Below, piece by piece: positions 8,114 through 15,833 of a stretch of DNA of 64,000 nucleotides. A program made the position numbers and the translations under genes. The DNA comes from Candidatus Chloroploca asiatica. GTDB taxonomy: Bacteria > Chloroflexota > Chloroflexia > Chloroflexales > Chloroflexaceae. The notes under the pieces were generated by a model. The model was not told the DNA's origin and searched no databases. It saw only the letters and a program-made list of their open reading frames with translations. Location: assembly GCF_002532075.1 (NCBI RefSeq), contig NZ_LYXE01000041.1, positions 28,890 to 92,889 on the forward strand. Direction: 5' to 3'. Numbering within the stretch: the first letter of the stretch is position 1; each line of letters begins with the position of its first letter.

Positions 8114-9154
8114 ATGAGTAAAACGGTTTTGATTACTGGTGGGGCCGGGTTTTTAGGCATCAACCTGGCCCGCTACTTGCTTGAGCGTGGCTATGCTGTC
8201 CGTTCGCTTGATATTGCCCCCTTCGACTACCCCGAACGTGATCGCGTCGAAGTGCATACCGGCGATATTCGTGATAAGGCCACGGTTGAACGGGCTATGG
8301 CGGGGGTTGATCTCGTTGTCCATACTGCTGCGGCCCTCCCTCTCTACAAACCCGCGGATATCTTTTCGACCGATATTGACGGCACGCGCAATGTCATCCA
8401 GACGGCGCTGACCCAGAATGTTGAGCGGTTTATCCACATCTCAACCACAGCCGTCTATGGCATTCCCGATCATCACCCCCTGCTCGAAAGCGATCCGATG
8501 GATGGGGTCGGGCCGTATGGCGAAGCCAAGGTCAAAGCCGAGCAGATCTGTCTCAGTTATCGTGAACAAGGCATGTGTGTCCCGATTCTGCGGCCCAAAT
8601 CATTTATTGGCCCCGAGCGCCTCGGCATCTTTGCGATGCTCTACGATTGGGCCAAAGACGGCAAAAACTTCCCGCTGCCGGGCAATGGCAAGAATCGTTA
8701 TCAACTACTTGATGTTGAAGACCTGTGCGAAGCAATCTATCGCTGCGCAACGCTTGAGCGCGAACAGGTCAATGACACCTTCAATATTGGTGCCAAAGTC
8801 TTTACAACGATCAAAGAGGACTTTCAGGCCGTTCTGGATGCTGCCGGCTTTGGCAAAAAGATTATCACCTTCCCGGCGGCCCCGATGACGGCAGCCCTGG
8901 TCGTGCTCGAACGCCTCAAGCTTTCGCCGGTCTACAAATGGGCCTATGGCACGGTCACCGAAGATTCTTTTGTTTCGGTGGAGAAAGCCGCCCGCATCCT
9001 CGGGTTTGAACCAAAATACTCCAACAAGGATGCGTTGGTGCGCAACTATCGCTGGTACATCGACCACCTCAGCGATTTCCAGAATGCCACCGGCGTTTCG
9101 CACCGTGTCCCCTGGAACCAGGGGATTCTCAAGGTGGTGAAGGTCTTCTTTTAA
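8114..9154 (+). CDS. NAD-dependent epimerase/dehydratase (extended SDR)
   Basis: The 346-residue protein opens with a Rossmann dinucleotide motif TGGAGFLG and has the active-site YGEAK (Tyr-x3-Lys) with an upstream STTAVYG segment supplying the serine/threonine. These define extended short-chain dehydrogenases acting on nucleotide sugars or 3-beta-hydroxysteroid-like substrates. The substrate cannot be told from sequence alone. ATG 8114 is chosen over the in-frame TTG at 8108. Twelve bp separate it from the DUF190-CBS gene, so they may be co-transcribed; a strong hairpin terminator follows the stop. Confidence 0.85.
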   Translation: MSKTVLITGGAGFLGINLARYLLERGYAVRSLDIAPFDYPERDRVEVHTGDIRDKATVERAMAGVDLVVHTAAALPLYKPADIFSTDIDGTRNVIQTALTQNVERFIHISTTAVYGIPDHHPLLESDPMDGVGPYGEAKVKAEQICLSYREQGMCVPILRPKSFIGPERLGIFAMLYDWAKDGKNFPLPGNGKNRYQLLDVEDLCEAIYRCATLEREQVNDTFNIGAKVFTTIKEDFQAVLDAAGFGKKIITFPAAPMTAALVVLERLKLSPVYKWAYGTVTEDSFVSVEKAARILGFEPKYSNKDALVRNYRWYIDHLSDFQNATGVSHRVPWNQGILKVVKVFF

Positions 9155-9155
9155 C

Positions 9156-9222
9156 CCTGATGGTAGACACGCAAGATGCCAACTGCGCTGGCATCTTACG
9201 TGTCTACCATCAGGTTTTTTTT
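9156..9222 (+). terminator. Strong terminator after the epimerase gene
   Basis: The inverted repeat 9156-9214 has arms CCTGATGGTAGACACG and matching downstream complement with an inner GATGCCA/TGGCATC stem, followed by eight T residues (9215-9222). It terminates the plus-strand epimerase gene. The last codons of the convergent minus-strand gene (to 9196) are encoded within its 3' arm. Confidence 0.88.
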
Positions 9223-9747
9223 GGAGGCTTCGTCGTGAGTCACGGGATCACGCCCATAGACGGTCACGATCCGCTCGATCAACGTGGTCGTACTCCGACC
9301 GGTACTATACGGCAGCAGTTGCACCTCACCACCATAGCTGAGCACCAGTCTTGCCTCGGGCAAGCGGCTCAGATCTGGTGAAAGATCGGGCGTGCTGGCA
9401 TAATCGCCCCCTTTGACATAGAGATCGGGGCGCAACGCAGCCACCACGCGCTCGGCAGTCAACTCGGCAAAGACGGTCACATAGTCGACCGGGCGCAAGG
9501 CATTCAACAGCAACGCCCGATCCGCCTCAGGAATCAGCGGACGTTGCGCCCCTTTGAGCGACCGGCTCGACGCATCCGAGTTGAGGGCGACAATCAACCG
9601 ATCCCCAAGCGCACGTGCCCGCGTCAGATACTCCACATGGCCCGCATGCAGCAGATCAAAGATCCCGTTGGTCAACACGACACGCAAACCCTGCGCTTCG
9701 CAGCGAGCGCGTTCCTTAACCAGGGTCTCCAACGTACAAATCGTCAT
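9196..9747 (-). CDS. RfaE2/HldE C-domain-like cytidylyltransferase-fold adenylyltransferase
   Basis: The 183-residue product has the nucleotidyltransferase signature TNGIFDLLHAGHVEYL with HAGH at residues 34-37, and LRPDLYVKGGDY, typical of the adenylyltransferase domain of HldE (D-glycero-beta-D-manno-heptose 1-phosphate adenylyltransferase). It transfers AMP onto a sugar 1-phosphate to make an ADP-sugar. The kinase half of HldE is absent here and no other heptose gene is nearby. In an organism probably lacking LPS, the ADP-sugar may feed a glycan or exopolysaccharide instead. Its last residues KNLMVDT are encoded by the terminator arm of the opposite gene, so the C-terminus appears to have been shaped by that hairpin. 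Confidence 0.85.
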   Translation of the reverse strand: MTICTLETLVKERARCEAQGLRVVLTNGIFDLLHAGHVEYLTRARALGDRLIVALNSDASSRSLKGAQRPLIPEADRALLLNALRPVDYVTVFAELTAERVVAALRPDLYVKGGDYASTPDLSPDLSRLPEARLVLSYGGEVQLLPYSTGRSTTTLIERIVTVYGRDPVTHDEASKKNLMVDT

Positions 9748-9780
9748 TGGTGTATGCCTTTTATACCAATTACTATTGAT

Positions 9781-9905
9781 GATGCCGCTTGCTTGTCATT
9801 CCGAGCACCACGTGGCCCACGGGCCAGTGATGCCGCTTGCTTGTCATTCCGAGTACCACGTGGCCCATGGGCCAGTGATGCCGCTTGCTTGTCATTCCGA
9901 GCGGA
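9781..9905. repeat. 48-bp tandem repeat, two and a half copies
   Basis: Units begin at 9781, 9829 and 9877 with GATGCCGCTTGCTTGTCATT; the first two are 48 bp and differ at only two or three positions. The third runs into the following TGTCATTCCGAG inverted-repeat element. The units contain a CCACGTGG palindrome and GGCCCAYGGGCC. Confidence 0.85.
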
Positions 9906-9957
9906 GCGAGGAATCTGAGCGGGTCGCGCAAGACCCCTCGCTCTGCTCGGGGTGACA
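9890..9957. repeat. TGTCATTCCGAG-type imperfect palindromic element
   Basis: The left end TGTCATTCCGAGCGGAGCGA is mirrored on the opposite strand by TGTCACCCCGAGCAGAGCGA, ending at 9957. This is a widespread type of non-coding dispersed repeat in bacterial genomes. A related copy with the same kind of ends is at 13995-14080. Confidence 0.75.
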
Positions 9958-9989
9958 ATGCAGGATGTTCAGCCGAAGAGCAGACCTTG

Positions 9990-10030
9990 CGCCTCTGCGC
10001 CTTTGCGTCAACCTTATGTGCAACGTATTG
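9990..10030. repeat. Decayed copy of the 5583-5697 MITE end
   Basis: GCGCCTCTGCGCCTTTGCGTCAA-type heptads followed by CTTATGTGCAACGTATTG (10013-10030) match the reverse complement of the left end of the 5583-5697 element, with about 16 of 18 terminal bases identical. The other end is not recognisable and no target duplication is seen. Confidence 0.6.
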
Positions 10031-10038
10031 GATCTGGA

Positions 10039-10416
10039 TCAGCGATAAGGCGAACTCAAGACACCAAGCAAACTCATCGCTACTGCCACCACCAGCGTAC
10101 ATACGTAGAGAATCACCACCACTGAGCCACCCGAAGGCGCACCGACGAGCAGGGCAGAGCCAAGGAACACCGTCGTCAACGGAAAAGTCTGGGTGTGCGC
10201 CAGCCAGAGCCCGCGGCGCCAGTTGCCCCGGCGCACCCGTTCGCCGGCAAAGCGACCAATGGTTGTTCCTGCTGCGGCAATCAGGGTCCAGAGAAACGCC
10301 GCAGTAAAGAGATTCCAGGCTTGCTCGGCACCCGCCCAGAGAAATGCACTCCCCCCGATTCCGCCAAGCAGCGCACTCACCCCAAGCGGAATCAAAAAAG
10401 CCGGTGAGACCTTCAC
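10039..10416 (-). CDS. Small integral membrane protein, unknown function
   Basis: The 125-residue product has about four hydrophobic segments (residues 6-28, 36-55, 72-92, 97-118) and no recognised motif. It starts with GTG 10416, whose first bases overlap the stop codon of the upstream gene in the sequence GTGA, a sign of translational coupling to the 109-residue CxxC protein. I do not recognise the family. Confidence 0.6.
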   Translation of the reverse strand: MKVSPAFLIPLGVSALLGGIGGSAFLWAGAEQAWNLFTAAFLWTLIAAAGTTIGRFAGERVRRGNWRRGLWLAHTQTFPLTTVFLGSALLVGAPSGGSVVVILYVCTLVVAVAMSLLGVLSSPYR

Positions 10417-10742
10417 ACAGACCTCGCTTGCTCGGCCACAAGTTGGGCATATGTTTCCTGGGTAATGAATTCACCACCCTCAATTGATCGGCTTCGTTCG
10501 TTGCGTTTCCGATCAAAAGTAAGTTCCGCATACATCAACCGAAAACAGCGCGCATCCATGATCTCTTTGCGTAAATGGTAGCCTTCGACGCTCTCGTTGT
10601 CATCGTAGAGCACCGTGAGATCATTGTAGCGATGCACGCGCACATGCACCGGTGCGCCACAACGACTGCACTGCACATAGAGGTGCAGCGCAGGATCTTC
10701 TTGTTGAGCCTGACCGCCAAACAAACGTCGGAAGAAGTTCAT
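10413..10742 (-). CDS. Small protein with a CxxC motif, unknown function
   Basis: The 109-residue product starts MNFFRRLFGG, an amphipathic N-terminus, and has a single CSRCGAP motif near residue 25, suggesting half a zinc ribbon or metal site formed on dimerisation. The rest is charged and soluble. ATG 10742 is used rather than an upstream in-frame start at 10787 because conserved-looking sequence begins there. It overlaps the downstream membrane-protein gene by four bases, so the pair probably work together. Function unknown. Confidence 0.6.
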   Translation of the reverse strand: MNFFRRLFGGQAQQEDPALHLYVQCSRCGAPVHVRVHRYNDLTVLYDDNESVEGYHLRKEIMDARCFRLMYAELTFDRKRNERSRSIEGGEFITQETYAQLVAEQARSV

Positions 10743-10817
10743 ACAGAAAATTCCTCTTGTTGCTCTGGTTCCCAACCAGAACAACAAGGATTGCTGGGGC
10801 TACGCCCCAAAACCTGG

Positions 10818-10870
10818 TTTCTTTGGCTGGAAAAAAGCCAGCTACGCTGACTTTTTTCCAGCCAAAGAAA
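10818..10870. repeat. Long intergenic hairpin with AGC-TAC-GCT tip
   Basis: Perfect 20-bp arms (10818-10837 and 10851-10870) enclose CAGC-TAC-GCTG. It lies in the 182-bp gap between the oxidoreductase stop and the next minus-strand gene, among smaller hairpins such as GGGGCTACGCCCC (10795-10807). On the minus strand it is followed by ACCAGGTTTTGG rather than a clear T-tract. Confidence 0.7.
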
Positions 10871-10924
10871 GATTCCTGGAGGCCGCAGGCCCCCAAAGCT
10901 CCAGCCCCCATCACCGAAGCAACG

Positions 10925-13006
10925 TTATGAGACAGGTCGGACATAGACAATATTTGAATGAAACGTGCTCTGTCCAGCGAGATCAGCCAGGGCATCGGGG
11001 GTGGTCCAGTTGATGTTGCGCTGGTGGCGCGAGAATTTTGCCCAGGGGCCTTTGGGGGCCACAGCCACGCCAGGTGGCACATCGTCGGTAACGCGGGCAC
11101 GCAGTTCACACCAACCCCGCTGGTTTTCTACAATCACATACGCACCATCACTAATCTGACGTTGCGCCGCATCAGATGGATGTATTTCAATGAATGGTTC
11201 GCCCTCTTTGGCTCGCAAGCTAGGTTGATTCGCCAGACTCGACGAGACAAAGTGGTGCGATGCTCCCGAAATGAGGATCAGCCCATCGGTGGCCCCATGC
11301 GCCCTTGCCGCGACATACTCGTCCGGTTCTTCATAGTTGGGCAAGGGGTCAAGCCCACGCGCTTCCATCAGACTCGAGGCGAGTTCGACTTTGCCTGAAG
11401 GCGTCGGAAAACGCAGATCCCCAAAGGGGATGTCAGTTGCCTCGGTGAAGTGCAGGGGTACCGTCCCCTCTTGTTGCAGGCGTTCGAGGGTAATGCCGGT
11501 GAGATAGGGGTTCGTCGCCCGCGAAGCTTCAAGCACCCCGGCAAGCGCCTCTTCGGCACTCTCGTGCAGCCAGGGTTCGGTATAGCCCATTGCCTGGGCG
11601 AGCAGACGACTCACGTCCCAGTTGCTCTTGCACTCGCCGGGGGGCACAACGGCGGCATGATTGTATTGCAGGTACCGATGCCCATAGGCCCGATGGAGAT
11701 CCGTATGCTCAAGCTGAGTTGTGGCCGGCAAGACGAGATCGGCATAGTCGGCGGTATCGGTCATAAATTGCTCGTGTACAACCGTAAAGAGATCTTCGCG
11801 CTGCAGACCCTCGACGATCAGGCCCGCATTGGGCGACGATGCCACGGGATTGGCACAGTAGACAAAGAGTGACTTCACCGGAGGGTCGGTCGCTTCGCCA
11901 GTCAGGGCTGCCCCAAGGCGATTCATATTGATCACCCGCGGCACCGGTGGGCACGCGCTGCGATGGGTCAGCGCCTCGGCATCCCAGGTGGCATAGCCGC
12001 CAGTTGAATATGCTAGGCCCCCACCCCGTACACCGTACTGCCCAACCAGCGCAGGCAAACAGAGCAAGGCACGAAAAATCTGGCCCCCATTTTGATGCCG
12101 CTGCACACCGTCGGCGGTCTTGAGCAGCGCTGGTTTCGTCGTCGCATAACGGCGGGCCAGGTTGACAATGGTTTCGGCAGGTATGCCCGTGATAGCGGCA
12201 ACGTGATCAGGCGGATACGCACTGGCTCGTTCGCGCAGTTCACGCCAGCCGTGGCTATGCGCCTCAAGCCAGGCCTCATCGTGCAAACCCTCGGCAAAGA
12301 TGACCTGCATCAACCCGAGGGCCAGCGCCCCATCAGTCGCGGGACGGGGCTGCAGATGTTCATCCGCCGAGCGTGCCGTCAGCGTACGGCGCGGATCGAT
12401 GACGACCACATAGGTACCGGCTTTCTGCGCCTCGCGGAGAAAGGGCATAAAATGTGGCCCGGTACTCGCGGGATTGTGCCCCCAGATCAAGACCAGCTTG
12501 CTCTGGCGCACATCGGCATAATCGGCACTATGGCGTGCCCCGAGGGTTGCCATCACGGCTGCGTGGGCCGCCGCCGAACAGATCGCCCGCTCGAGCCCAC
12601 TTGCCCCCATCCGCCCCCAGAGGCGTGCATCCATCATCACCGTCTGCACCAGGCCCAGGGTTCCACTATACGAATAGGGCAGGATTGCCGCTGCTCCGTA
12701 CTGAGCAATAATTGCTTGCCAGCGGACCGCAATAGTGGCAAGCGCCTCGTCCCAACTGATCCGTTGCCACTGACCTGCACCCTTTGGCCCCACCCGCCGC
12801 AACGGATAGAGCAGGCGCTCATCACTTGTCACCCGTTCAAGATAAGGGCGCACCTTGGCGCAGAGCCAGCCGCGGGTCACCGGATGCTCTGGATCAGCAT
12901 AAAACCGAACGGCCCGTCCATCCTCTACCTCGGTAATCGTTGCGCACGTATCGGGACAATCGTGGGGACATGCCCCCCTGAAGCGTACCGGCTCATCCGT
13001 CATCAT
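10925..13006 (-). CDS. Molybdopterin-dependent oxidoreductase (DMSO reductase family, MopB)
   Basis: The 693-residue protein has an N-terminal 4Fe-4S site with C13-x3-C17-x3-C21 and C49 (ACPHDCPDTC and GWLCAKV), followed by the MopB catalytic domain and a C-terminal molydopterin-dinucleotide-binding barrel (about 570-690, with GVAVAPKGPWAK). Members transfer oxygen or electrons at a Mo-bis-MGD centre. No twin-arginine signal is seen, so it is probably cytoplasmic, and no electron-transfer or membrane subunit is adjacent. The CPDTC form resembles a group often annotated as molybdopterin oxidoreductases of unknown substrate. Start ATG 13006 (or ATG 13003) follows GAGGAG; the upstream in-frame start at 13027 lacks one. 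Confidence 0.9.
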   Translation of the reverse strand: MMTDEPVRFRGACPHDCPDTCATITEVEDGRAVRFYADPEHPVTRGWLCAKVRPYLERVTSDERLLYPLRRVGPKGAGQWQRISWDEALATIAVRWQAIIAQYGAAAILPYSYSGTLGLVQTVMMDARLWGRMGASGLERAICSAAAHAAVMATLGARHSADYADVRQSKLVLIWGHNPASTGPHFMPFLREAQKAGTYVVVIDPRRTLTARSADEHLQPRPATDGALALGLMQVIFAEGLHDEAWLEAHSHGWRELRERASAYPPDHVAAITGIPAETIVNLARRYATTKPALLKTADGVQRHQNGGQIFRALLCLPALVGQYGVRGGGLAYSTGGYATWDAEALTHRSACPPVPRVINMNRLGAALTGEATDPPVKSLFVYCANPVASSPNAGLIVEGLQREDLFTVVHEQFMTDTADYADLVLPATTQLEHTDLHRAYGHRYLQYNHAAVVPPGECKSNWDVSRLLAQAMGYTEPWLHESAEEALAGVLEASRATNPYLTGITLERLQQEGTVPLHFTEATDIPFGDLRFPTPSGKVELASSLMEARGLDPLPNYEEPDEYVAARAHGATDGLILISGASHHFVSSSLANQPSLRAKEGEPFIEIHPSDAAQRQISDGAYVIVENQRGWCELRARVTDDVPPGVAVAPKGPWAKFSRHQRNINWTTPDALADLAGQSTFHSNIVYVRPVS

Positions 13007-13034
13007 CTTGCTCCTCACCGCCCTCAACGCTACC

Positions 13035-13075
13035 GTCGAGGAGCAAGGTTAGCTATGCTAACCTTGCTCCTCGAC
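13035..13075. repeat. Perfect 19-bp-stem hairpin with AGC-TAT-GCT tip
   Basis: GTCGAGGAGCAAGGTTAGC (13035-13053) pairs perfectly with 13057-13075 around a TAT loop. It lies just upstream of the oxidoreductase start and after the stop of the upstream gene, so it would be in the leader of the oxidoreductase mRNA. The segment CTTGCTCCTC of its arm recurs at 13007-13016 over the ribosome binding site. No T-tract follows. Confidence 0.75.
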
Positions 13076-13085
13076 AAAACAACAA

Positions 13086-13502
13086 CTATCCATGGGAACG
13101 GTCATCCCCAACAATGAATTGTGGTACAACCGTATCATCAAGATCGAGCAGACGGGTTGCGATCCAGGCAATGGTAAAAGTTGGAATCGGCTGAGTAAAG
13201 GGAATAAGCGCCTCAAGCGCCGCCTTATTGCGCAAGCCACGCAGCCCGAGGCGATCGAGGGTAAGCCAGCTAATCGGCGCAGCAAAAATATCGAGCGCAA
13301 AATCGAGCAGATCTAACAAAATGACCAGTGAGAGCGGAACATACTGGAGGGTCGTAAAAAAGCCCGCGTGGTATGGCACACGCAGCGCCTTGATCTGGCG
13401 CCACATCAAGGCCAACCCGACCACCGCGATGATCAGGGCAACACCCATCGCAACCAGGATCCAGAAAAAAATAGTACTAAGGTTTTCTAACATTGTCATC
13501 AT
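13086..13502 (-). CDS. Small membrane protein, unknown function
   Basis: The 138-residue product has two clear hydrophobic segments (about residues 9-32 and 50-78) and a hydrophobic C-terminal third. No motif is recognised. Met1, Met2 and Met4 are all possible starts. It is followed on the same strand by the molybdopterin oxidoreductase, with a perfect hairpin in the 79-bp gap, so co-expression is uncertain. Confidence 0.55.
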   Translation of the reverse strand: MMTMLENLSTIFFWILVAMGVALIIAVVGLALMWRQIKALRVPYHAGFFTTLQYVPLSLVILLDLLDFALDIFAAPISWLTLDRLGLRGLRNKAALEALIPFTQPIPTFTIAWIATRLLDLDDTVVPQFIVGDDRSHG

Positions 13503-13550
13503 CTAGCGCAACTTCATGCAGTTGGTACTTCCAACGAACAACATACCCTC

Positions 13551-13937
13551 TTATGTTGACGTTCGTTCGGAGAGGTTAGTTGCGCTCGCCTGCCAAGCGT
13601 CATTGCCCCTGGTAGACACGTCATCGTGGTGCTTGCTTGCATAGTGCCAGATCACGAGGGCAAGCAGCGGCAGCAGCAGGGCGACCAGCAGGGTTGAGAA
13701 TTCCAGCACTGCCCCAAAAGGCGGCTGGGCCGCATTCAAGAAATCAAAGGGCCTCACGAAAGGGGCTGTCACCGTATACAACACCATGATCGCCGGATTA
13801 TCGGGGCGTGCTGCAAGCGCACGCGCTACCAACCGGGCGAGCAACAGCATTTCGCATGCTCCTGCAATGAGCAGCACGCTGAAAACGATCGGATTTGCGC
13901 TTAATCGGTGGATCTTTTTGGCTCGTTTTTGCGTCAT
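13551..13937 (-). CDS. YggT-like membrane protein
   Basis: The 128-residue product has two long hydrophobic segments (residues 15-40 and 78-98) separated by a loop NPAIMVLYTVTAPFVRPFDF. Position and sequence of this loop resemble the YggT family, whose members have an NP-x-n-TDP-x3-P loop and are linked to osmotic or division functions. The C-terminal 30 residues are polar. Family assignment is by pattern only; no sep or pyrroline-5-carboxylate reductase gene, the usual neighbours, is nearby. Confidence 0.6.
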   Translation of the reverse strand: MTQKRAKKIHRLSANPIVFSVLLIAGACEMLLLARLVARALAARPDNPAIMVLYTVTAPFVRPFDFLNAAQPPFGAVLEFSTLLVALLLPLLALVIWHYASKHHDDVSTRGNDAWQASATNLSERTST

Positions 13938-13994
13938 GGTATAGTAGTATTACAATAAGGGCTGGCATGTGCGAGCATCAGGATGTCATCCCTA

Positions 13995-14080
13995 TGTCAA
14001 CCTGAGCAGAGGCGCAGCCGGAGCGAAGGGGCGCTCGTGTGCATCAGAACTCGAAATGCTTCGCTGCGTTCAGCATGACA
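13995..14080. repeat. TGTCAACCTGAGC-type imperfect palindromic element
   Basis: The left end TGTCAACCTGAGC is mirrored by TTCAGCATGACA at the right end, and internal GAGCGAAGGGG pairs with GCTTCGCTGCG. It belongs to the same general class of dispersed repeat as 9890-9957 and fills most of the gap between two minus-strand genes. Confidence 0.65.
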
Positions 14081-14137
14081 GATTTCGTTGTCGTAGTGGG
14101 ACAGGTGTACAATAAGAGACATGGGGTTGGCTGCCAA

Positions 14138-14410
14138 TCATGATTGACGACGGCCATCGTTCCAATCGCCCCAATCGCGCTCTTCAGCAGCACGGATTGC
14201 CCGACGCTTGGCAGCGCGACGTGACAGGGGTATAACATCATTCAGGACAGCATAGAGGGCTGTTTCCTGGTCGGGATGATCCTCAATCAAGCTTGCGATC
14301 AGCGTCATATCGACGCCACGGGCCTGTAACAAGGCGGCAATCCGGTGAGCTTCATCTTGATCTTCATCCACCAGAGCCATGATTAATTGGGTTTCGAGTG
14401 GTATTGTCAT
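14138..14410 (-). CDS. Small charged protein, unknown function
   Basis: The 90-residue product is acidic in its first half (LVDEDQDEAHRIAALLQARG) and basic near the end (SRRAAKRRAIRAAEERDW). It is predicted to be mostly helical with no membrane segment or known motif. It starts 6 bp after the stop of the methionine aminopeptidase gene on the same strand, which supports translation and co-transcription. Function unknown. Confidence 0.6.
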   Translation of the reverse strand: MTIPLETQLIMALVDEDQDEAHRIAALLQARGVDMTLIASLIEDHPDQETALYAVLNDVIPLSRRAAKRRAIRAAEERDWGDWNDGRRQS

Positions 14411-14416
14411 GTTTAT

Positions 14417-15199
14417 TTATGCAGTTAATAAAAGCGGCCCTTGATCCGTAATAGCAAGGGTATGTTCAAACTGAGCCGAACGCTTGCCATCAGCAGTGCG
14501 TACGGTCCAGCCATCACGTTCAAGCTTTGTCTCGGCAACGCCGGCATTGACCATTGGCTCGATAGTAAAGACCATCCCGGTCATAATTTTACGACCTGTT
14601 CCAGGTTCACCATAATGCAGGATTGTGGGATCTTCGTGGAGGTTTCGTCCCAGACCATGGCCAGTATATTCACGCACGACACTGAATCCGTTGCCCTCGG
14701 CATAACGCTGAATGACCGCGCCAATATCACCAAGCGTTTTGCCAGGATGCGCTTGCTCAATCCCAAGTTCGAGGCAATAACGGGCGGTATCCAGCAAGCG
14801 CTGAGTCGCTTCATCAATTTCGCCGACCGGGAAGGTCTCGCAGGCATCGCCGATCCACCCGTTGAGGCGCAGGCCAATATCAATGCCGATAATATCGCCC
14901 TGACGGAGGCGAATCTTCTTGCTGGGGATACCATGGCAAATAACGTCATTGACCGAAGCACAGATCGTACCCGGAAACGGTGGCGTTGCAGGCCAACCGC
15001 GGCGACGTTGGGGTACATACCCTTTATAAACTGGCTCGGCTCCACGCGACCGGATAAAATCCTCGGCAATGGCATCCAGTTCCAGCGTGGTGATCCCCGG
15101 CCTAATCTGAGTGCGCAGGAGTTCGAAGGTTTCACGCACAAGTTGCCCTGACTCGCGTAGCAACTCGATCTGACGCGCACTCTTCAATGTGATGGCCAT
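14417..15199 (-). CDS. map: Methionine aminopeptidase, type I
   Basis: Map removes the initiator methionine from new proteins in the cytoplasm. The 260-residue product shows the metal-binding set of the pita-bread fold: Asp in GIDIGLRLNG, Asp in GDACETF, His in GHGLGRNLHEDP, Glu in FTIEPMVNAG and Glu in QFEHTLAI. The substrate-site SVNDVICHGIPS is also present. Length is typical (about 250-265). It is divergent from the LysM lipoprotein gene and leads a short operon with the 90-residue protein. Confidence 0.96.
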   Translation of the reverse strand: MAITLKSARQIELLRESGQLVRETFELLRTQIRPGITTLELDAIAEDFIRSRGAEPVYKGYVPQRRRGWPATPPFPGTICASVNDVICHGIPSKKIRLRQGDIIGIDIGLRLNGWIGDACETFPVGEIDEATQRLLDTARYCLELGIEQAHPGKTLGDIGAVIQRYAEGNGFSVVREYTGHGLGRNLHEDPTILHYGEPGTGRKIMTGMVFTIEPMVNAGVAETKLERDGWTVRTADGKRSAQFEHTLAITDQGPLLLTA

Positions 15200-15277
15200 G
15201 TCATACCTTGACTAGACAGATTATGTTACTTCATCAGCTATAGTATACCCGATTCTTTCGAGTGAGTGAGGAGCCCA

Positions 15278-15694
15278 GTGTATCTTTTCCAACAACCCCT
15301 GACCCGTGTGCTAGGTGCAAGTTTGTTGCTGCTGATTCTGGTGGCGTGTGTACCCGAACCACCACAAAGTGTTTTGCCGACCTTGCCAGCGGTGCTCGAT
15401 ATTACACCGGCACCTACCCTTGATATTGATGCGACCGCAACCGCTTTTGCGTTGATTACGCTCCCAAGCCCAACTCCGGCCGCTCTCTATACGATTCAGC
15501 CTGGTGATACGCTTAGTGACCTGGCCCTCCGTTTCAATACAACCATTGACGAACTCTCGGTTGCCAATGGTATCACTGACCCCAACGCGCTCCAACCTGG
15601 TCAGACGCTGATCATCCCGTCGCTTTTGCGTACGCCTGTTACTGAAGGGGGAAGACCCTTACTCACCCCAACCCCGACGTTGTCTACGCCATGA
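15278..15694 (+). CDS. LysM-domain lipoprotein
   Basis: The 138-residue product has a lipoprotein signal ending in LLLILVAC and a Pro/Thr-rich linker. A single LysM domain follows (about residues 75-120: YTIQPGDTLSDLALRFNTTI to LQPGQTLIIP), which binds peptidoglycan or chitin-like glycans. It should tether the membrane to the wall. GTG 15278 is chosen because GAGGAG lies 5-6 bp upstream; the in-frame GTG 15266 would precede that site. A second LysM protein of the same design is at 44366. Confidence 0.85.
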   Translation: MYLFQQPLTRVLGASLLLLILVACVPEPPQSVLPTLPAVLDITPAPTLDIDATATAFALITLPSPTPAALYTIQPGDTLSDLALRFNTTIDELSVANGITDPNALQPGQTLIIPSLLRTPVTEGGRPLLTPTPTLSTP

Positions 15695-15741
15695 AGCGCG
15701 AAGACTGCGCGGGTCGGGAGCGCGAGCGGCTTGGTCGCGGG

Positions 15742-15814
15742 AGACCTGCCAGGTGTGCGCCGCACGAACCCTGGACGTACCGGAGAATCGTCCCGGCGCA
15801 CACCTGGCAGGTCT
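15742..15814. repeat. Inverted repeat between convergent genes
   Basis: Twenty-one-bp perfect arms (15742-15762 and 15794-15814, AGACCTGCCAGGTGTGCGCC plus G) flank a 31-nt loop. It separates the LysM lipoprotein gene from tadC, which converge here. No T-tract is seen, so it may be a factor-assisted bidirectional terminator or a cruciform. Confidence 0.6.
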
Positions 15815-15833
15815 GACGTCCGCCGACCGCTTC

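Noticed and set aside
9781..9905. Possible CRISPR array
   Set aside because: The units are contiguous 48-bp tandem copies without unique spacers, and no cas gene is near.
12092..13117. 341-codon plus-strand ORF
   Set aside because: Antisense to the molybdopterin oxidoreductase, which has intact motifs throughout; the composition is that of a shadow frame.
6678..15217. TTGACTAGACA present both near 6678 and near 15207
   Set aside because: Two copies of an 11-mer with unrelated flanks are not enough to claim an operator or repeat.
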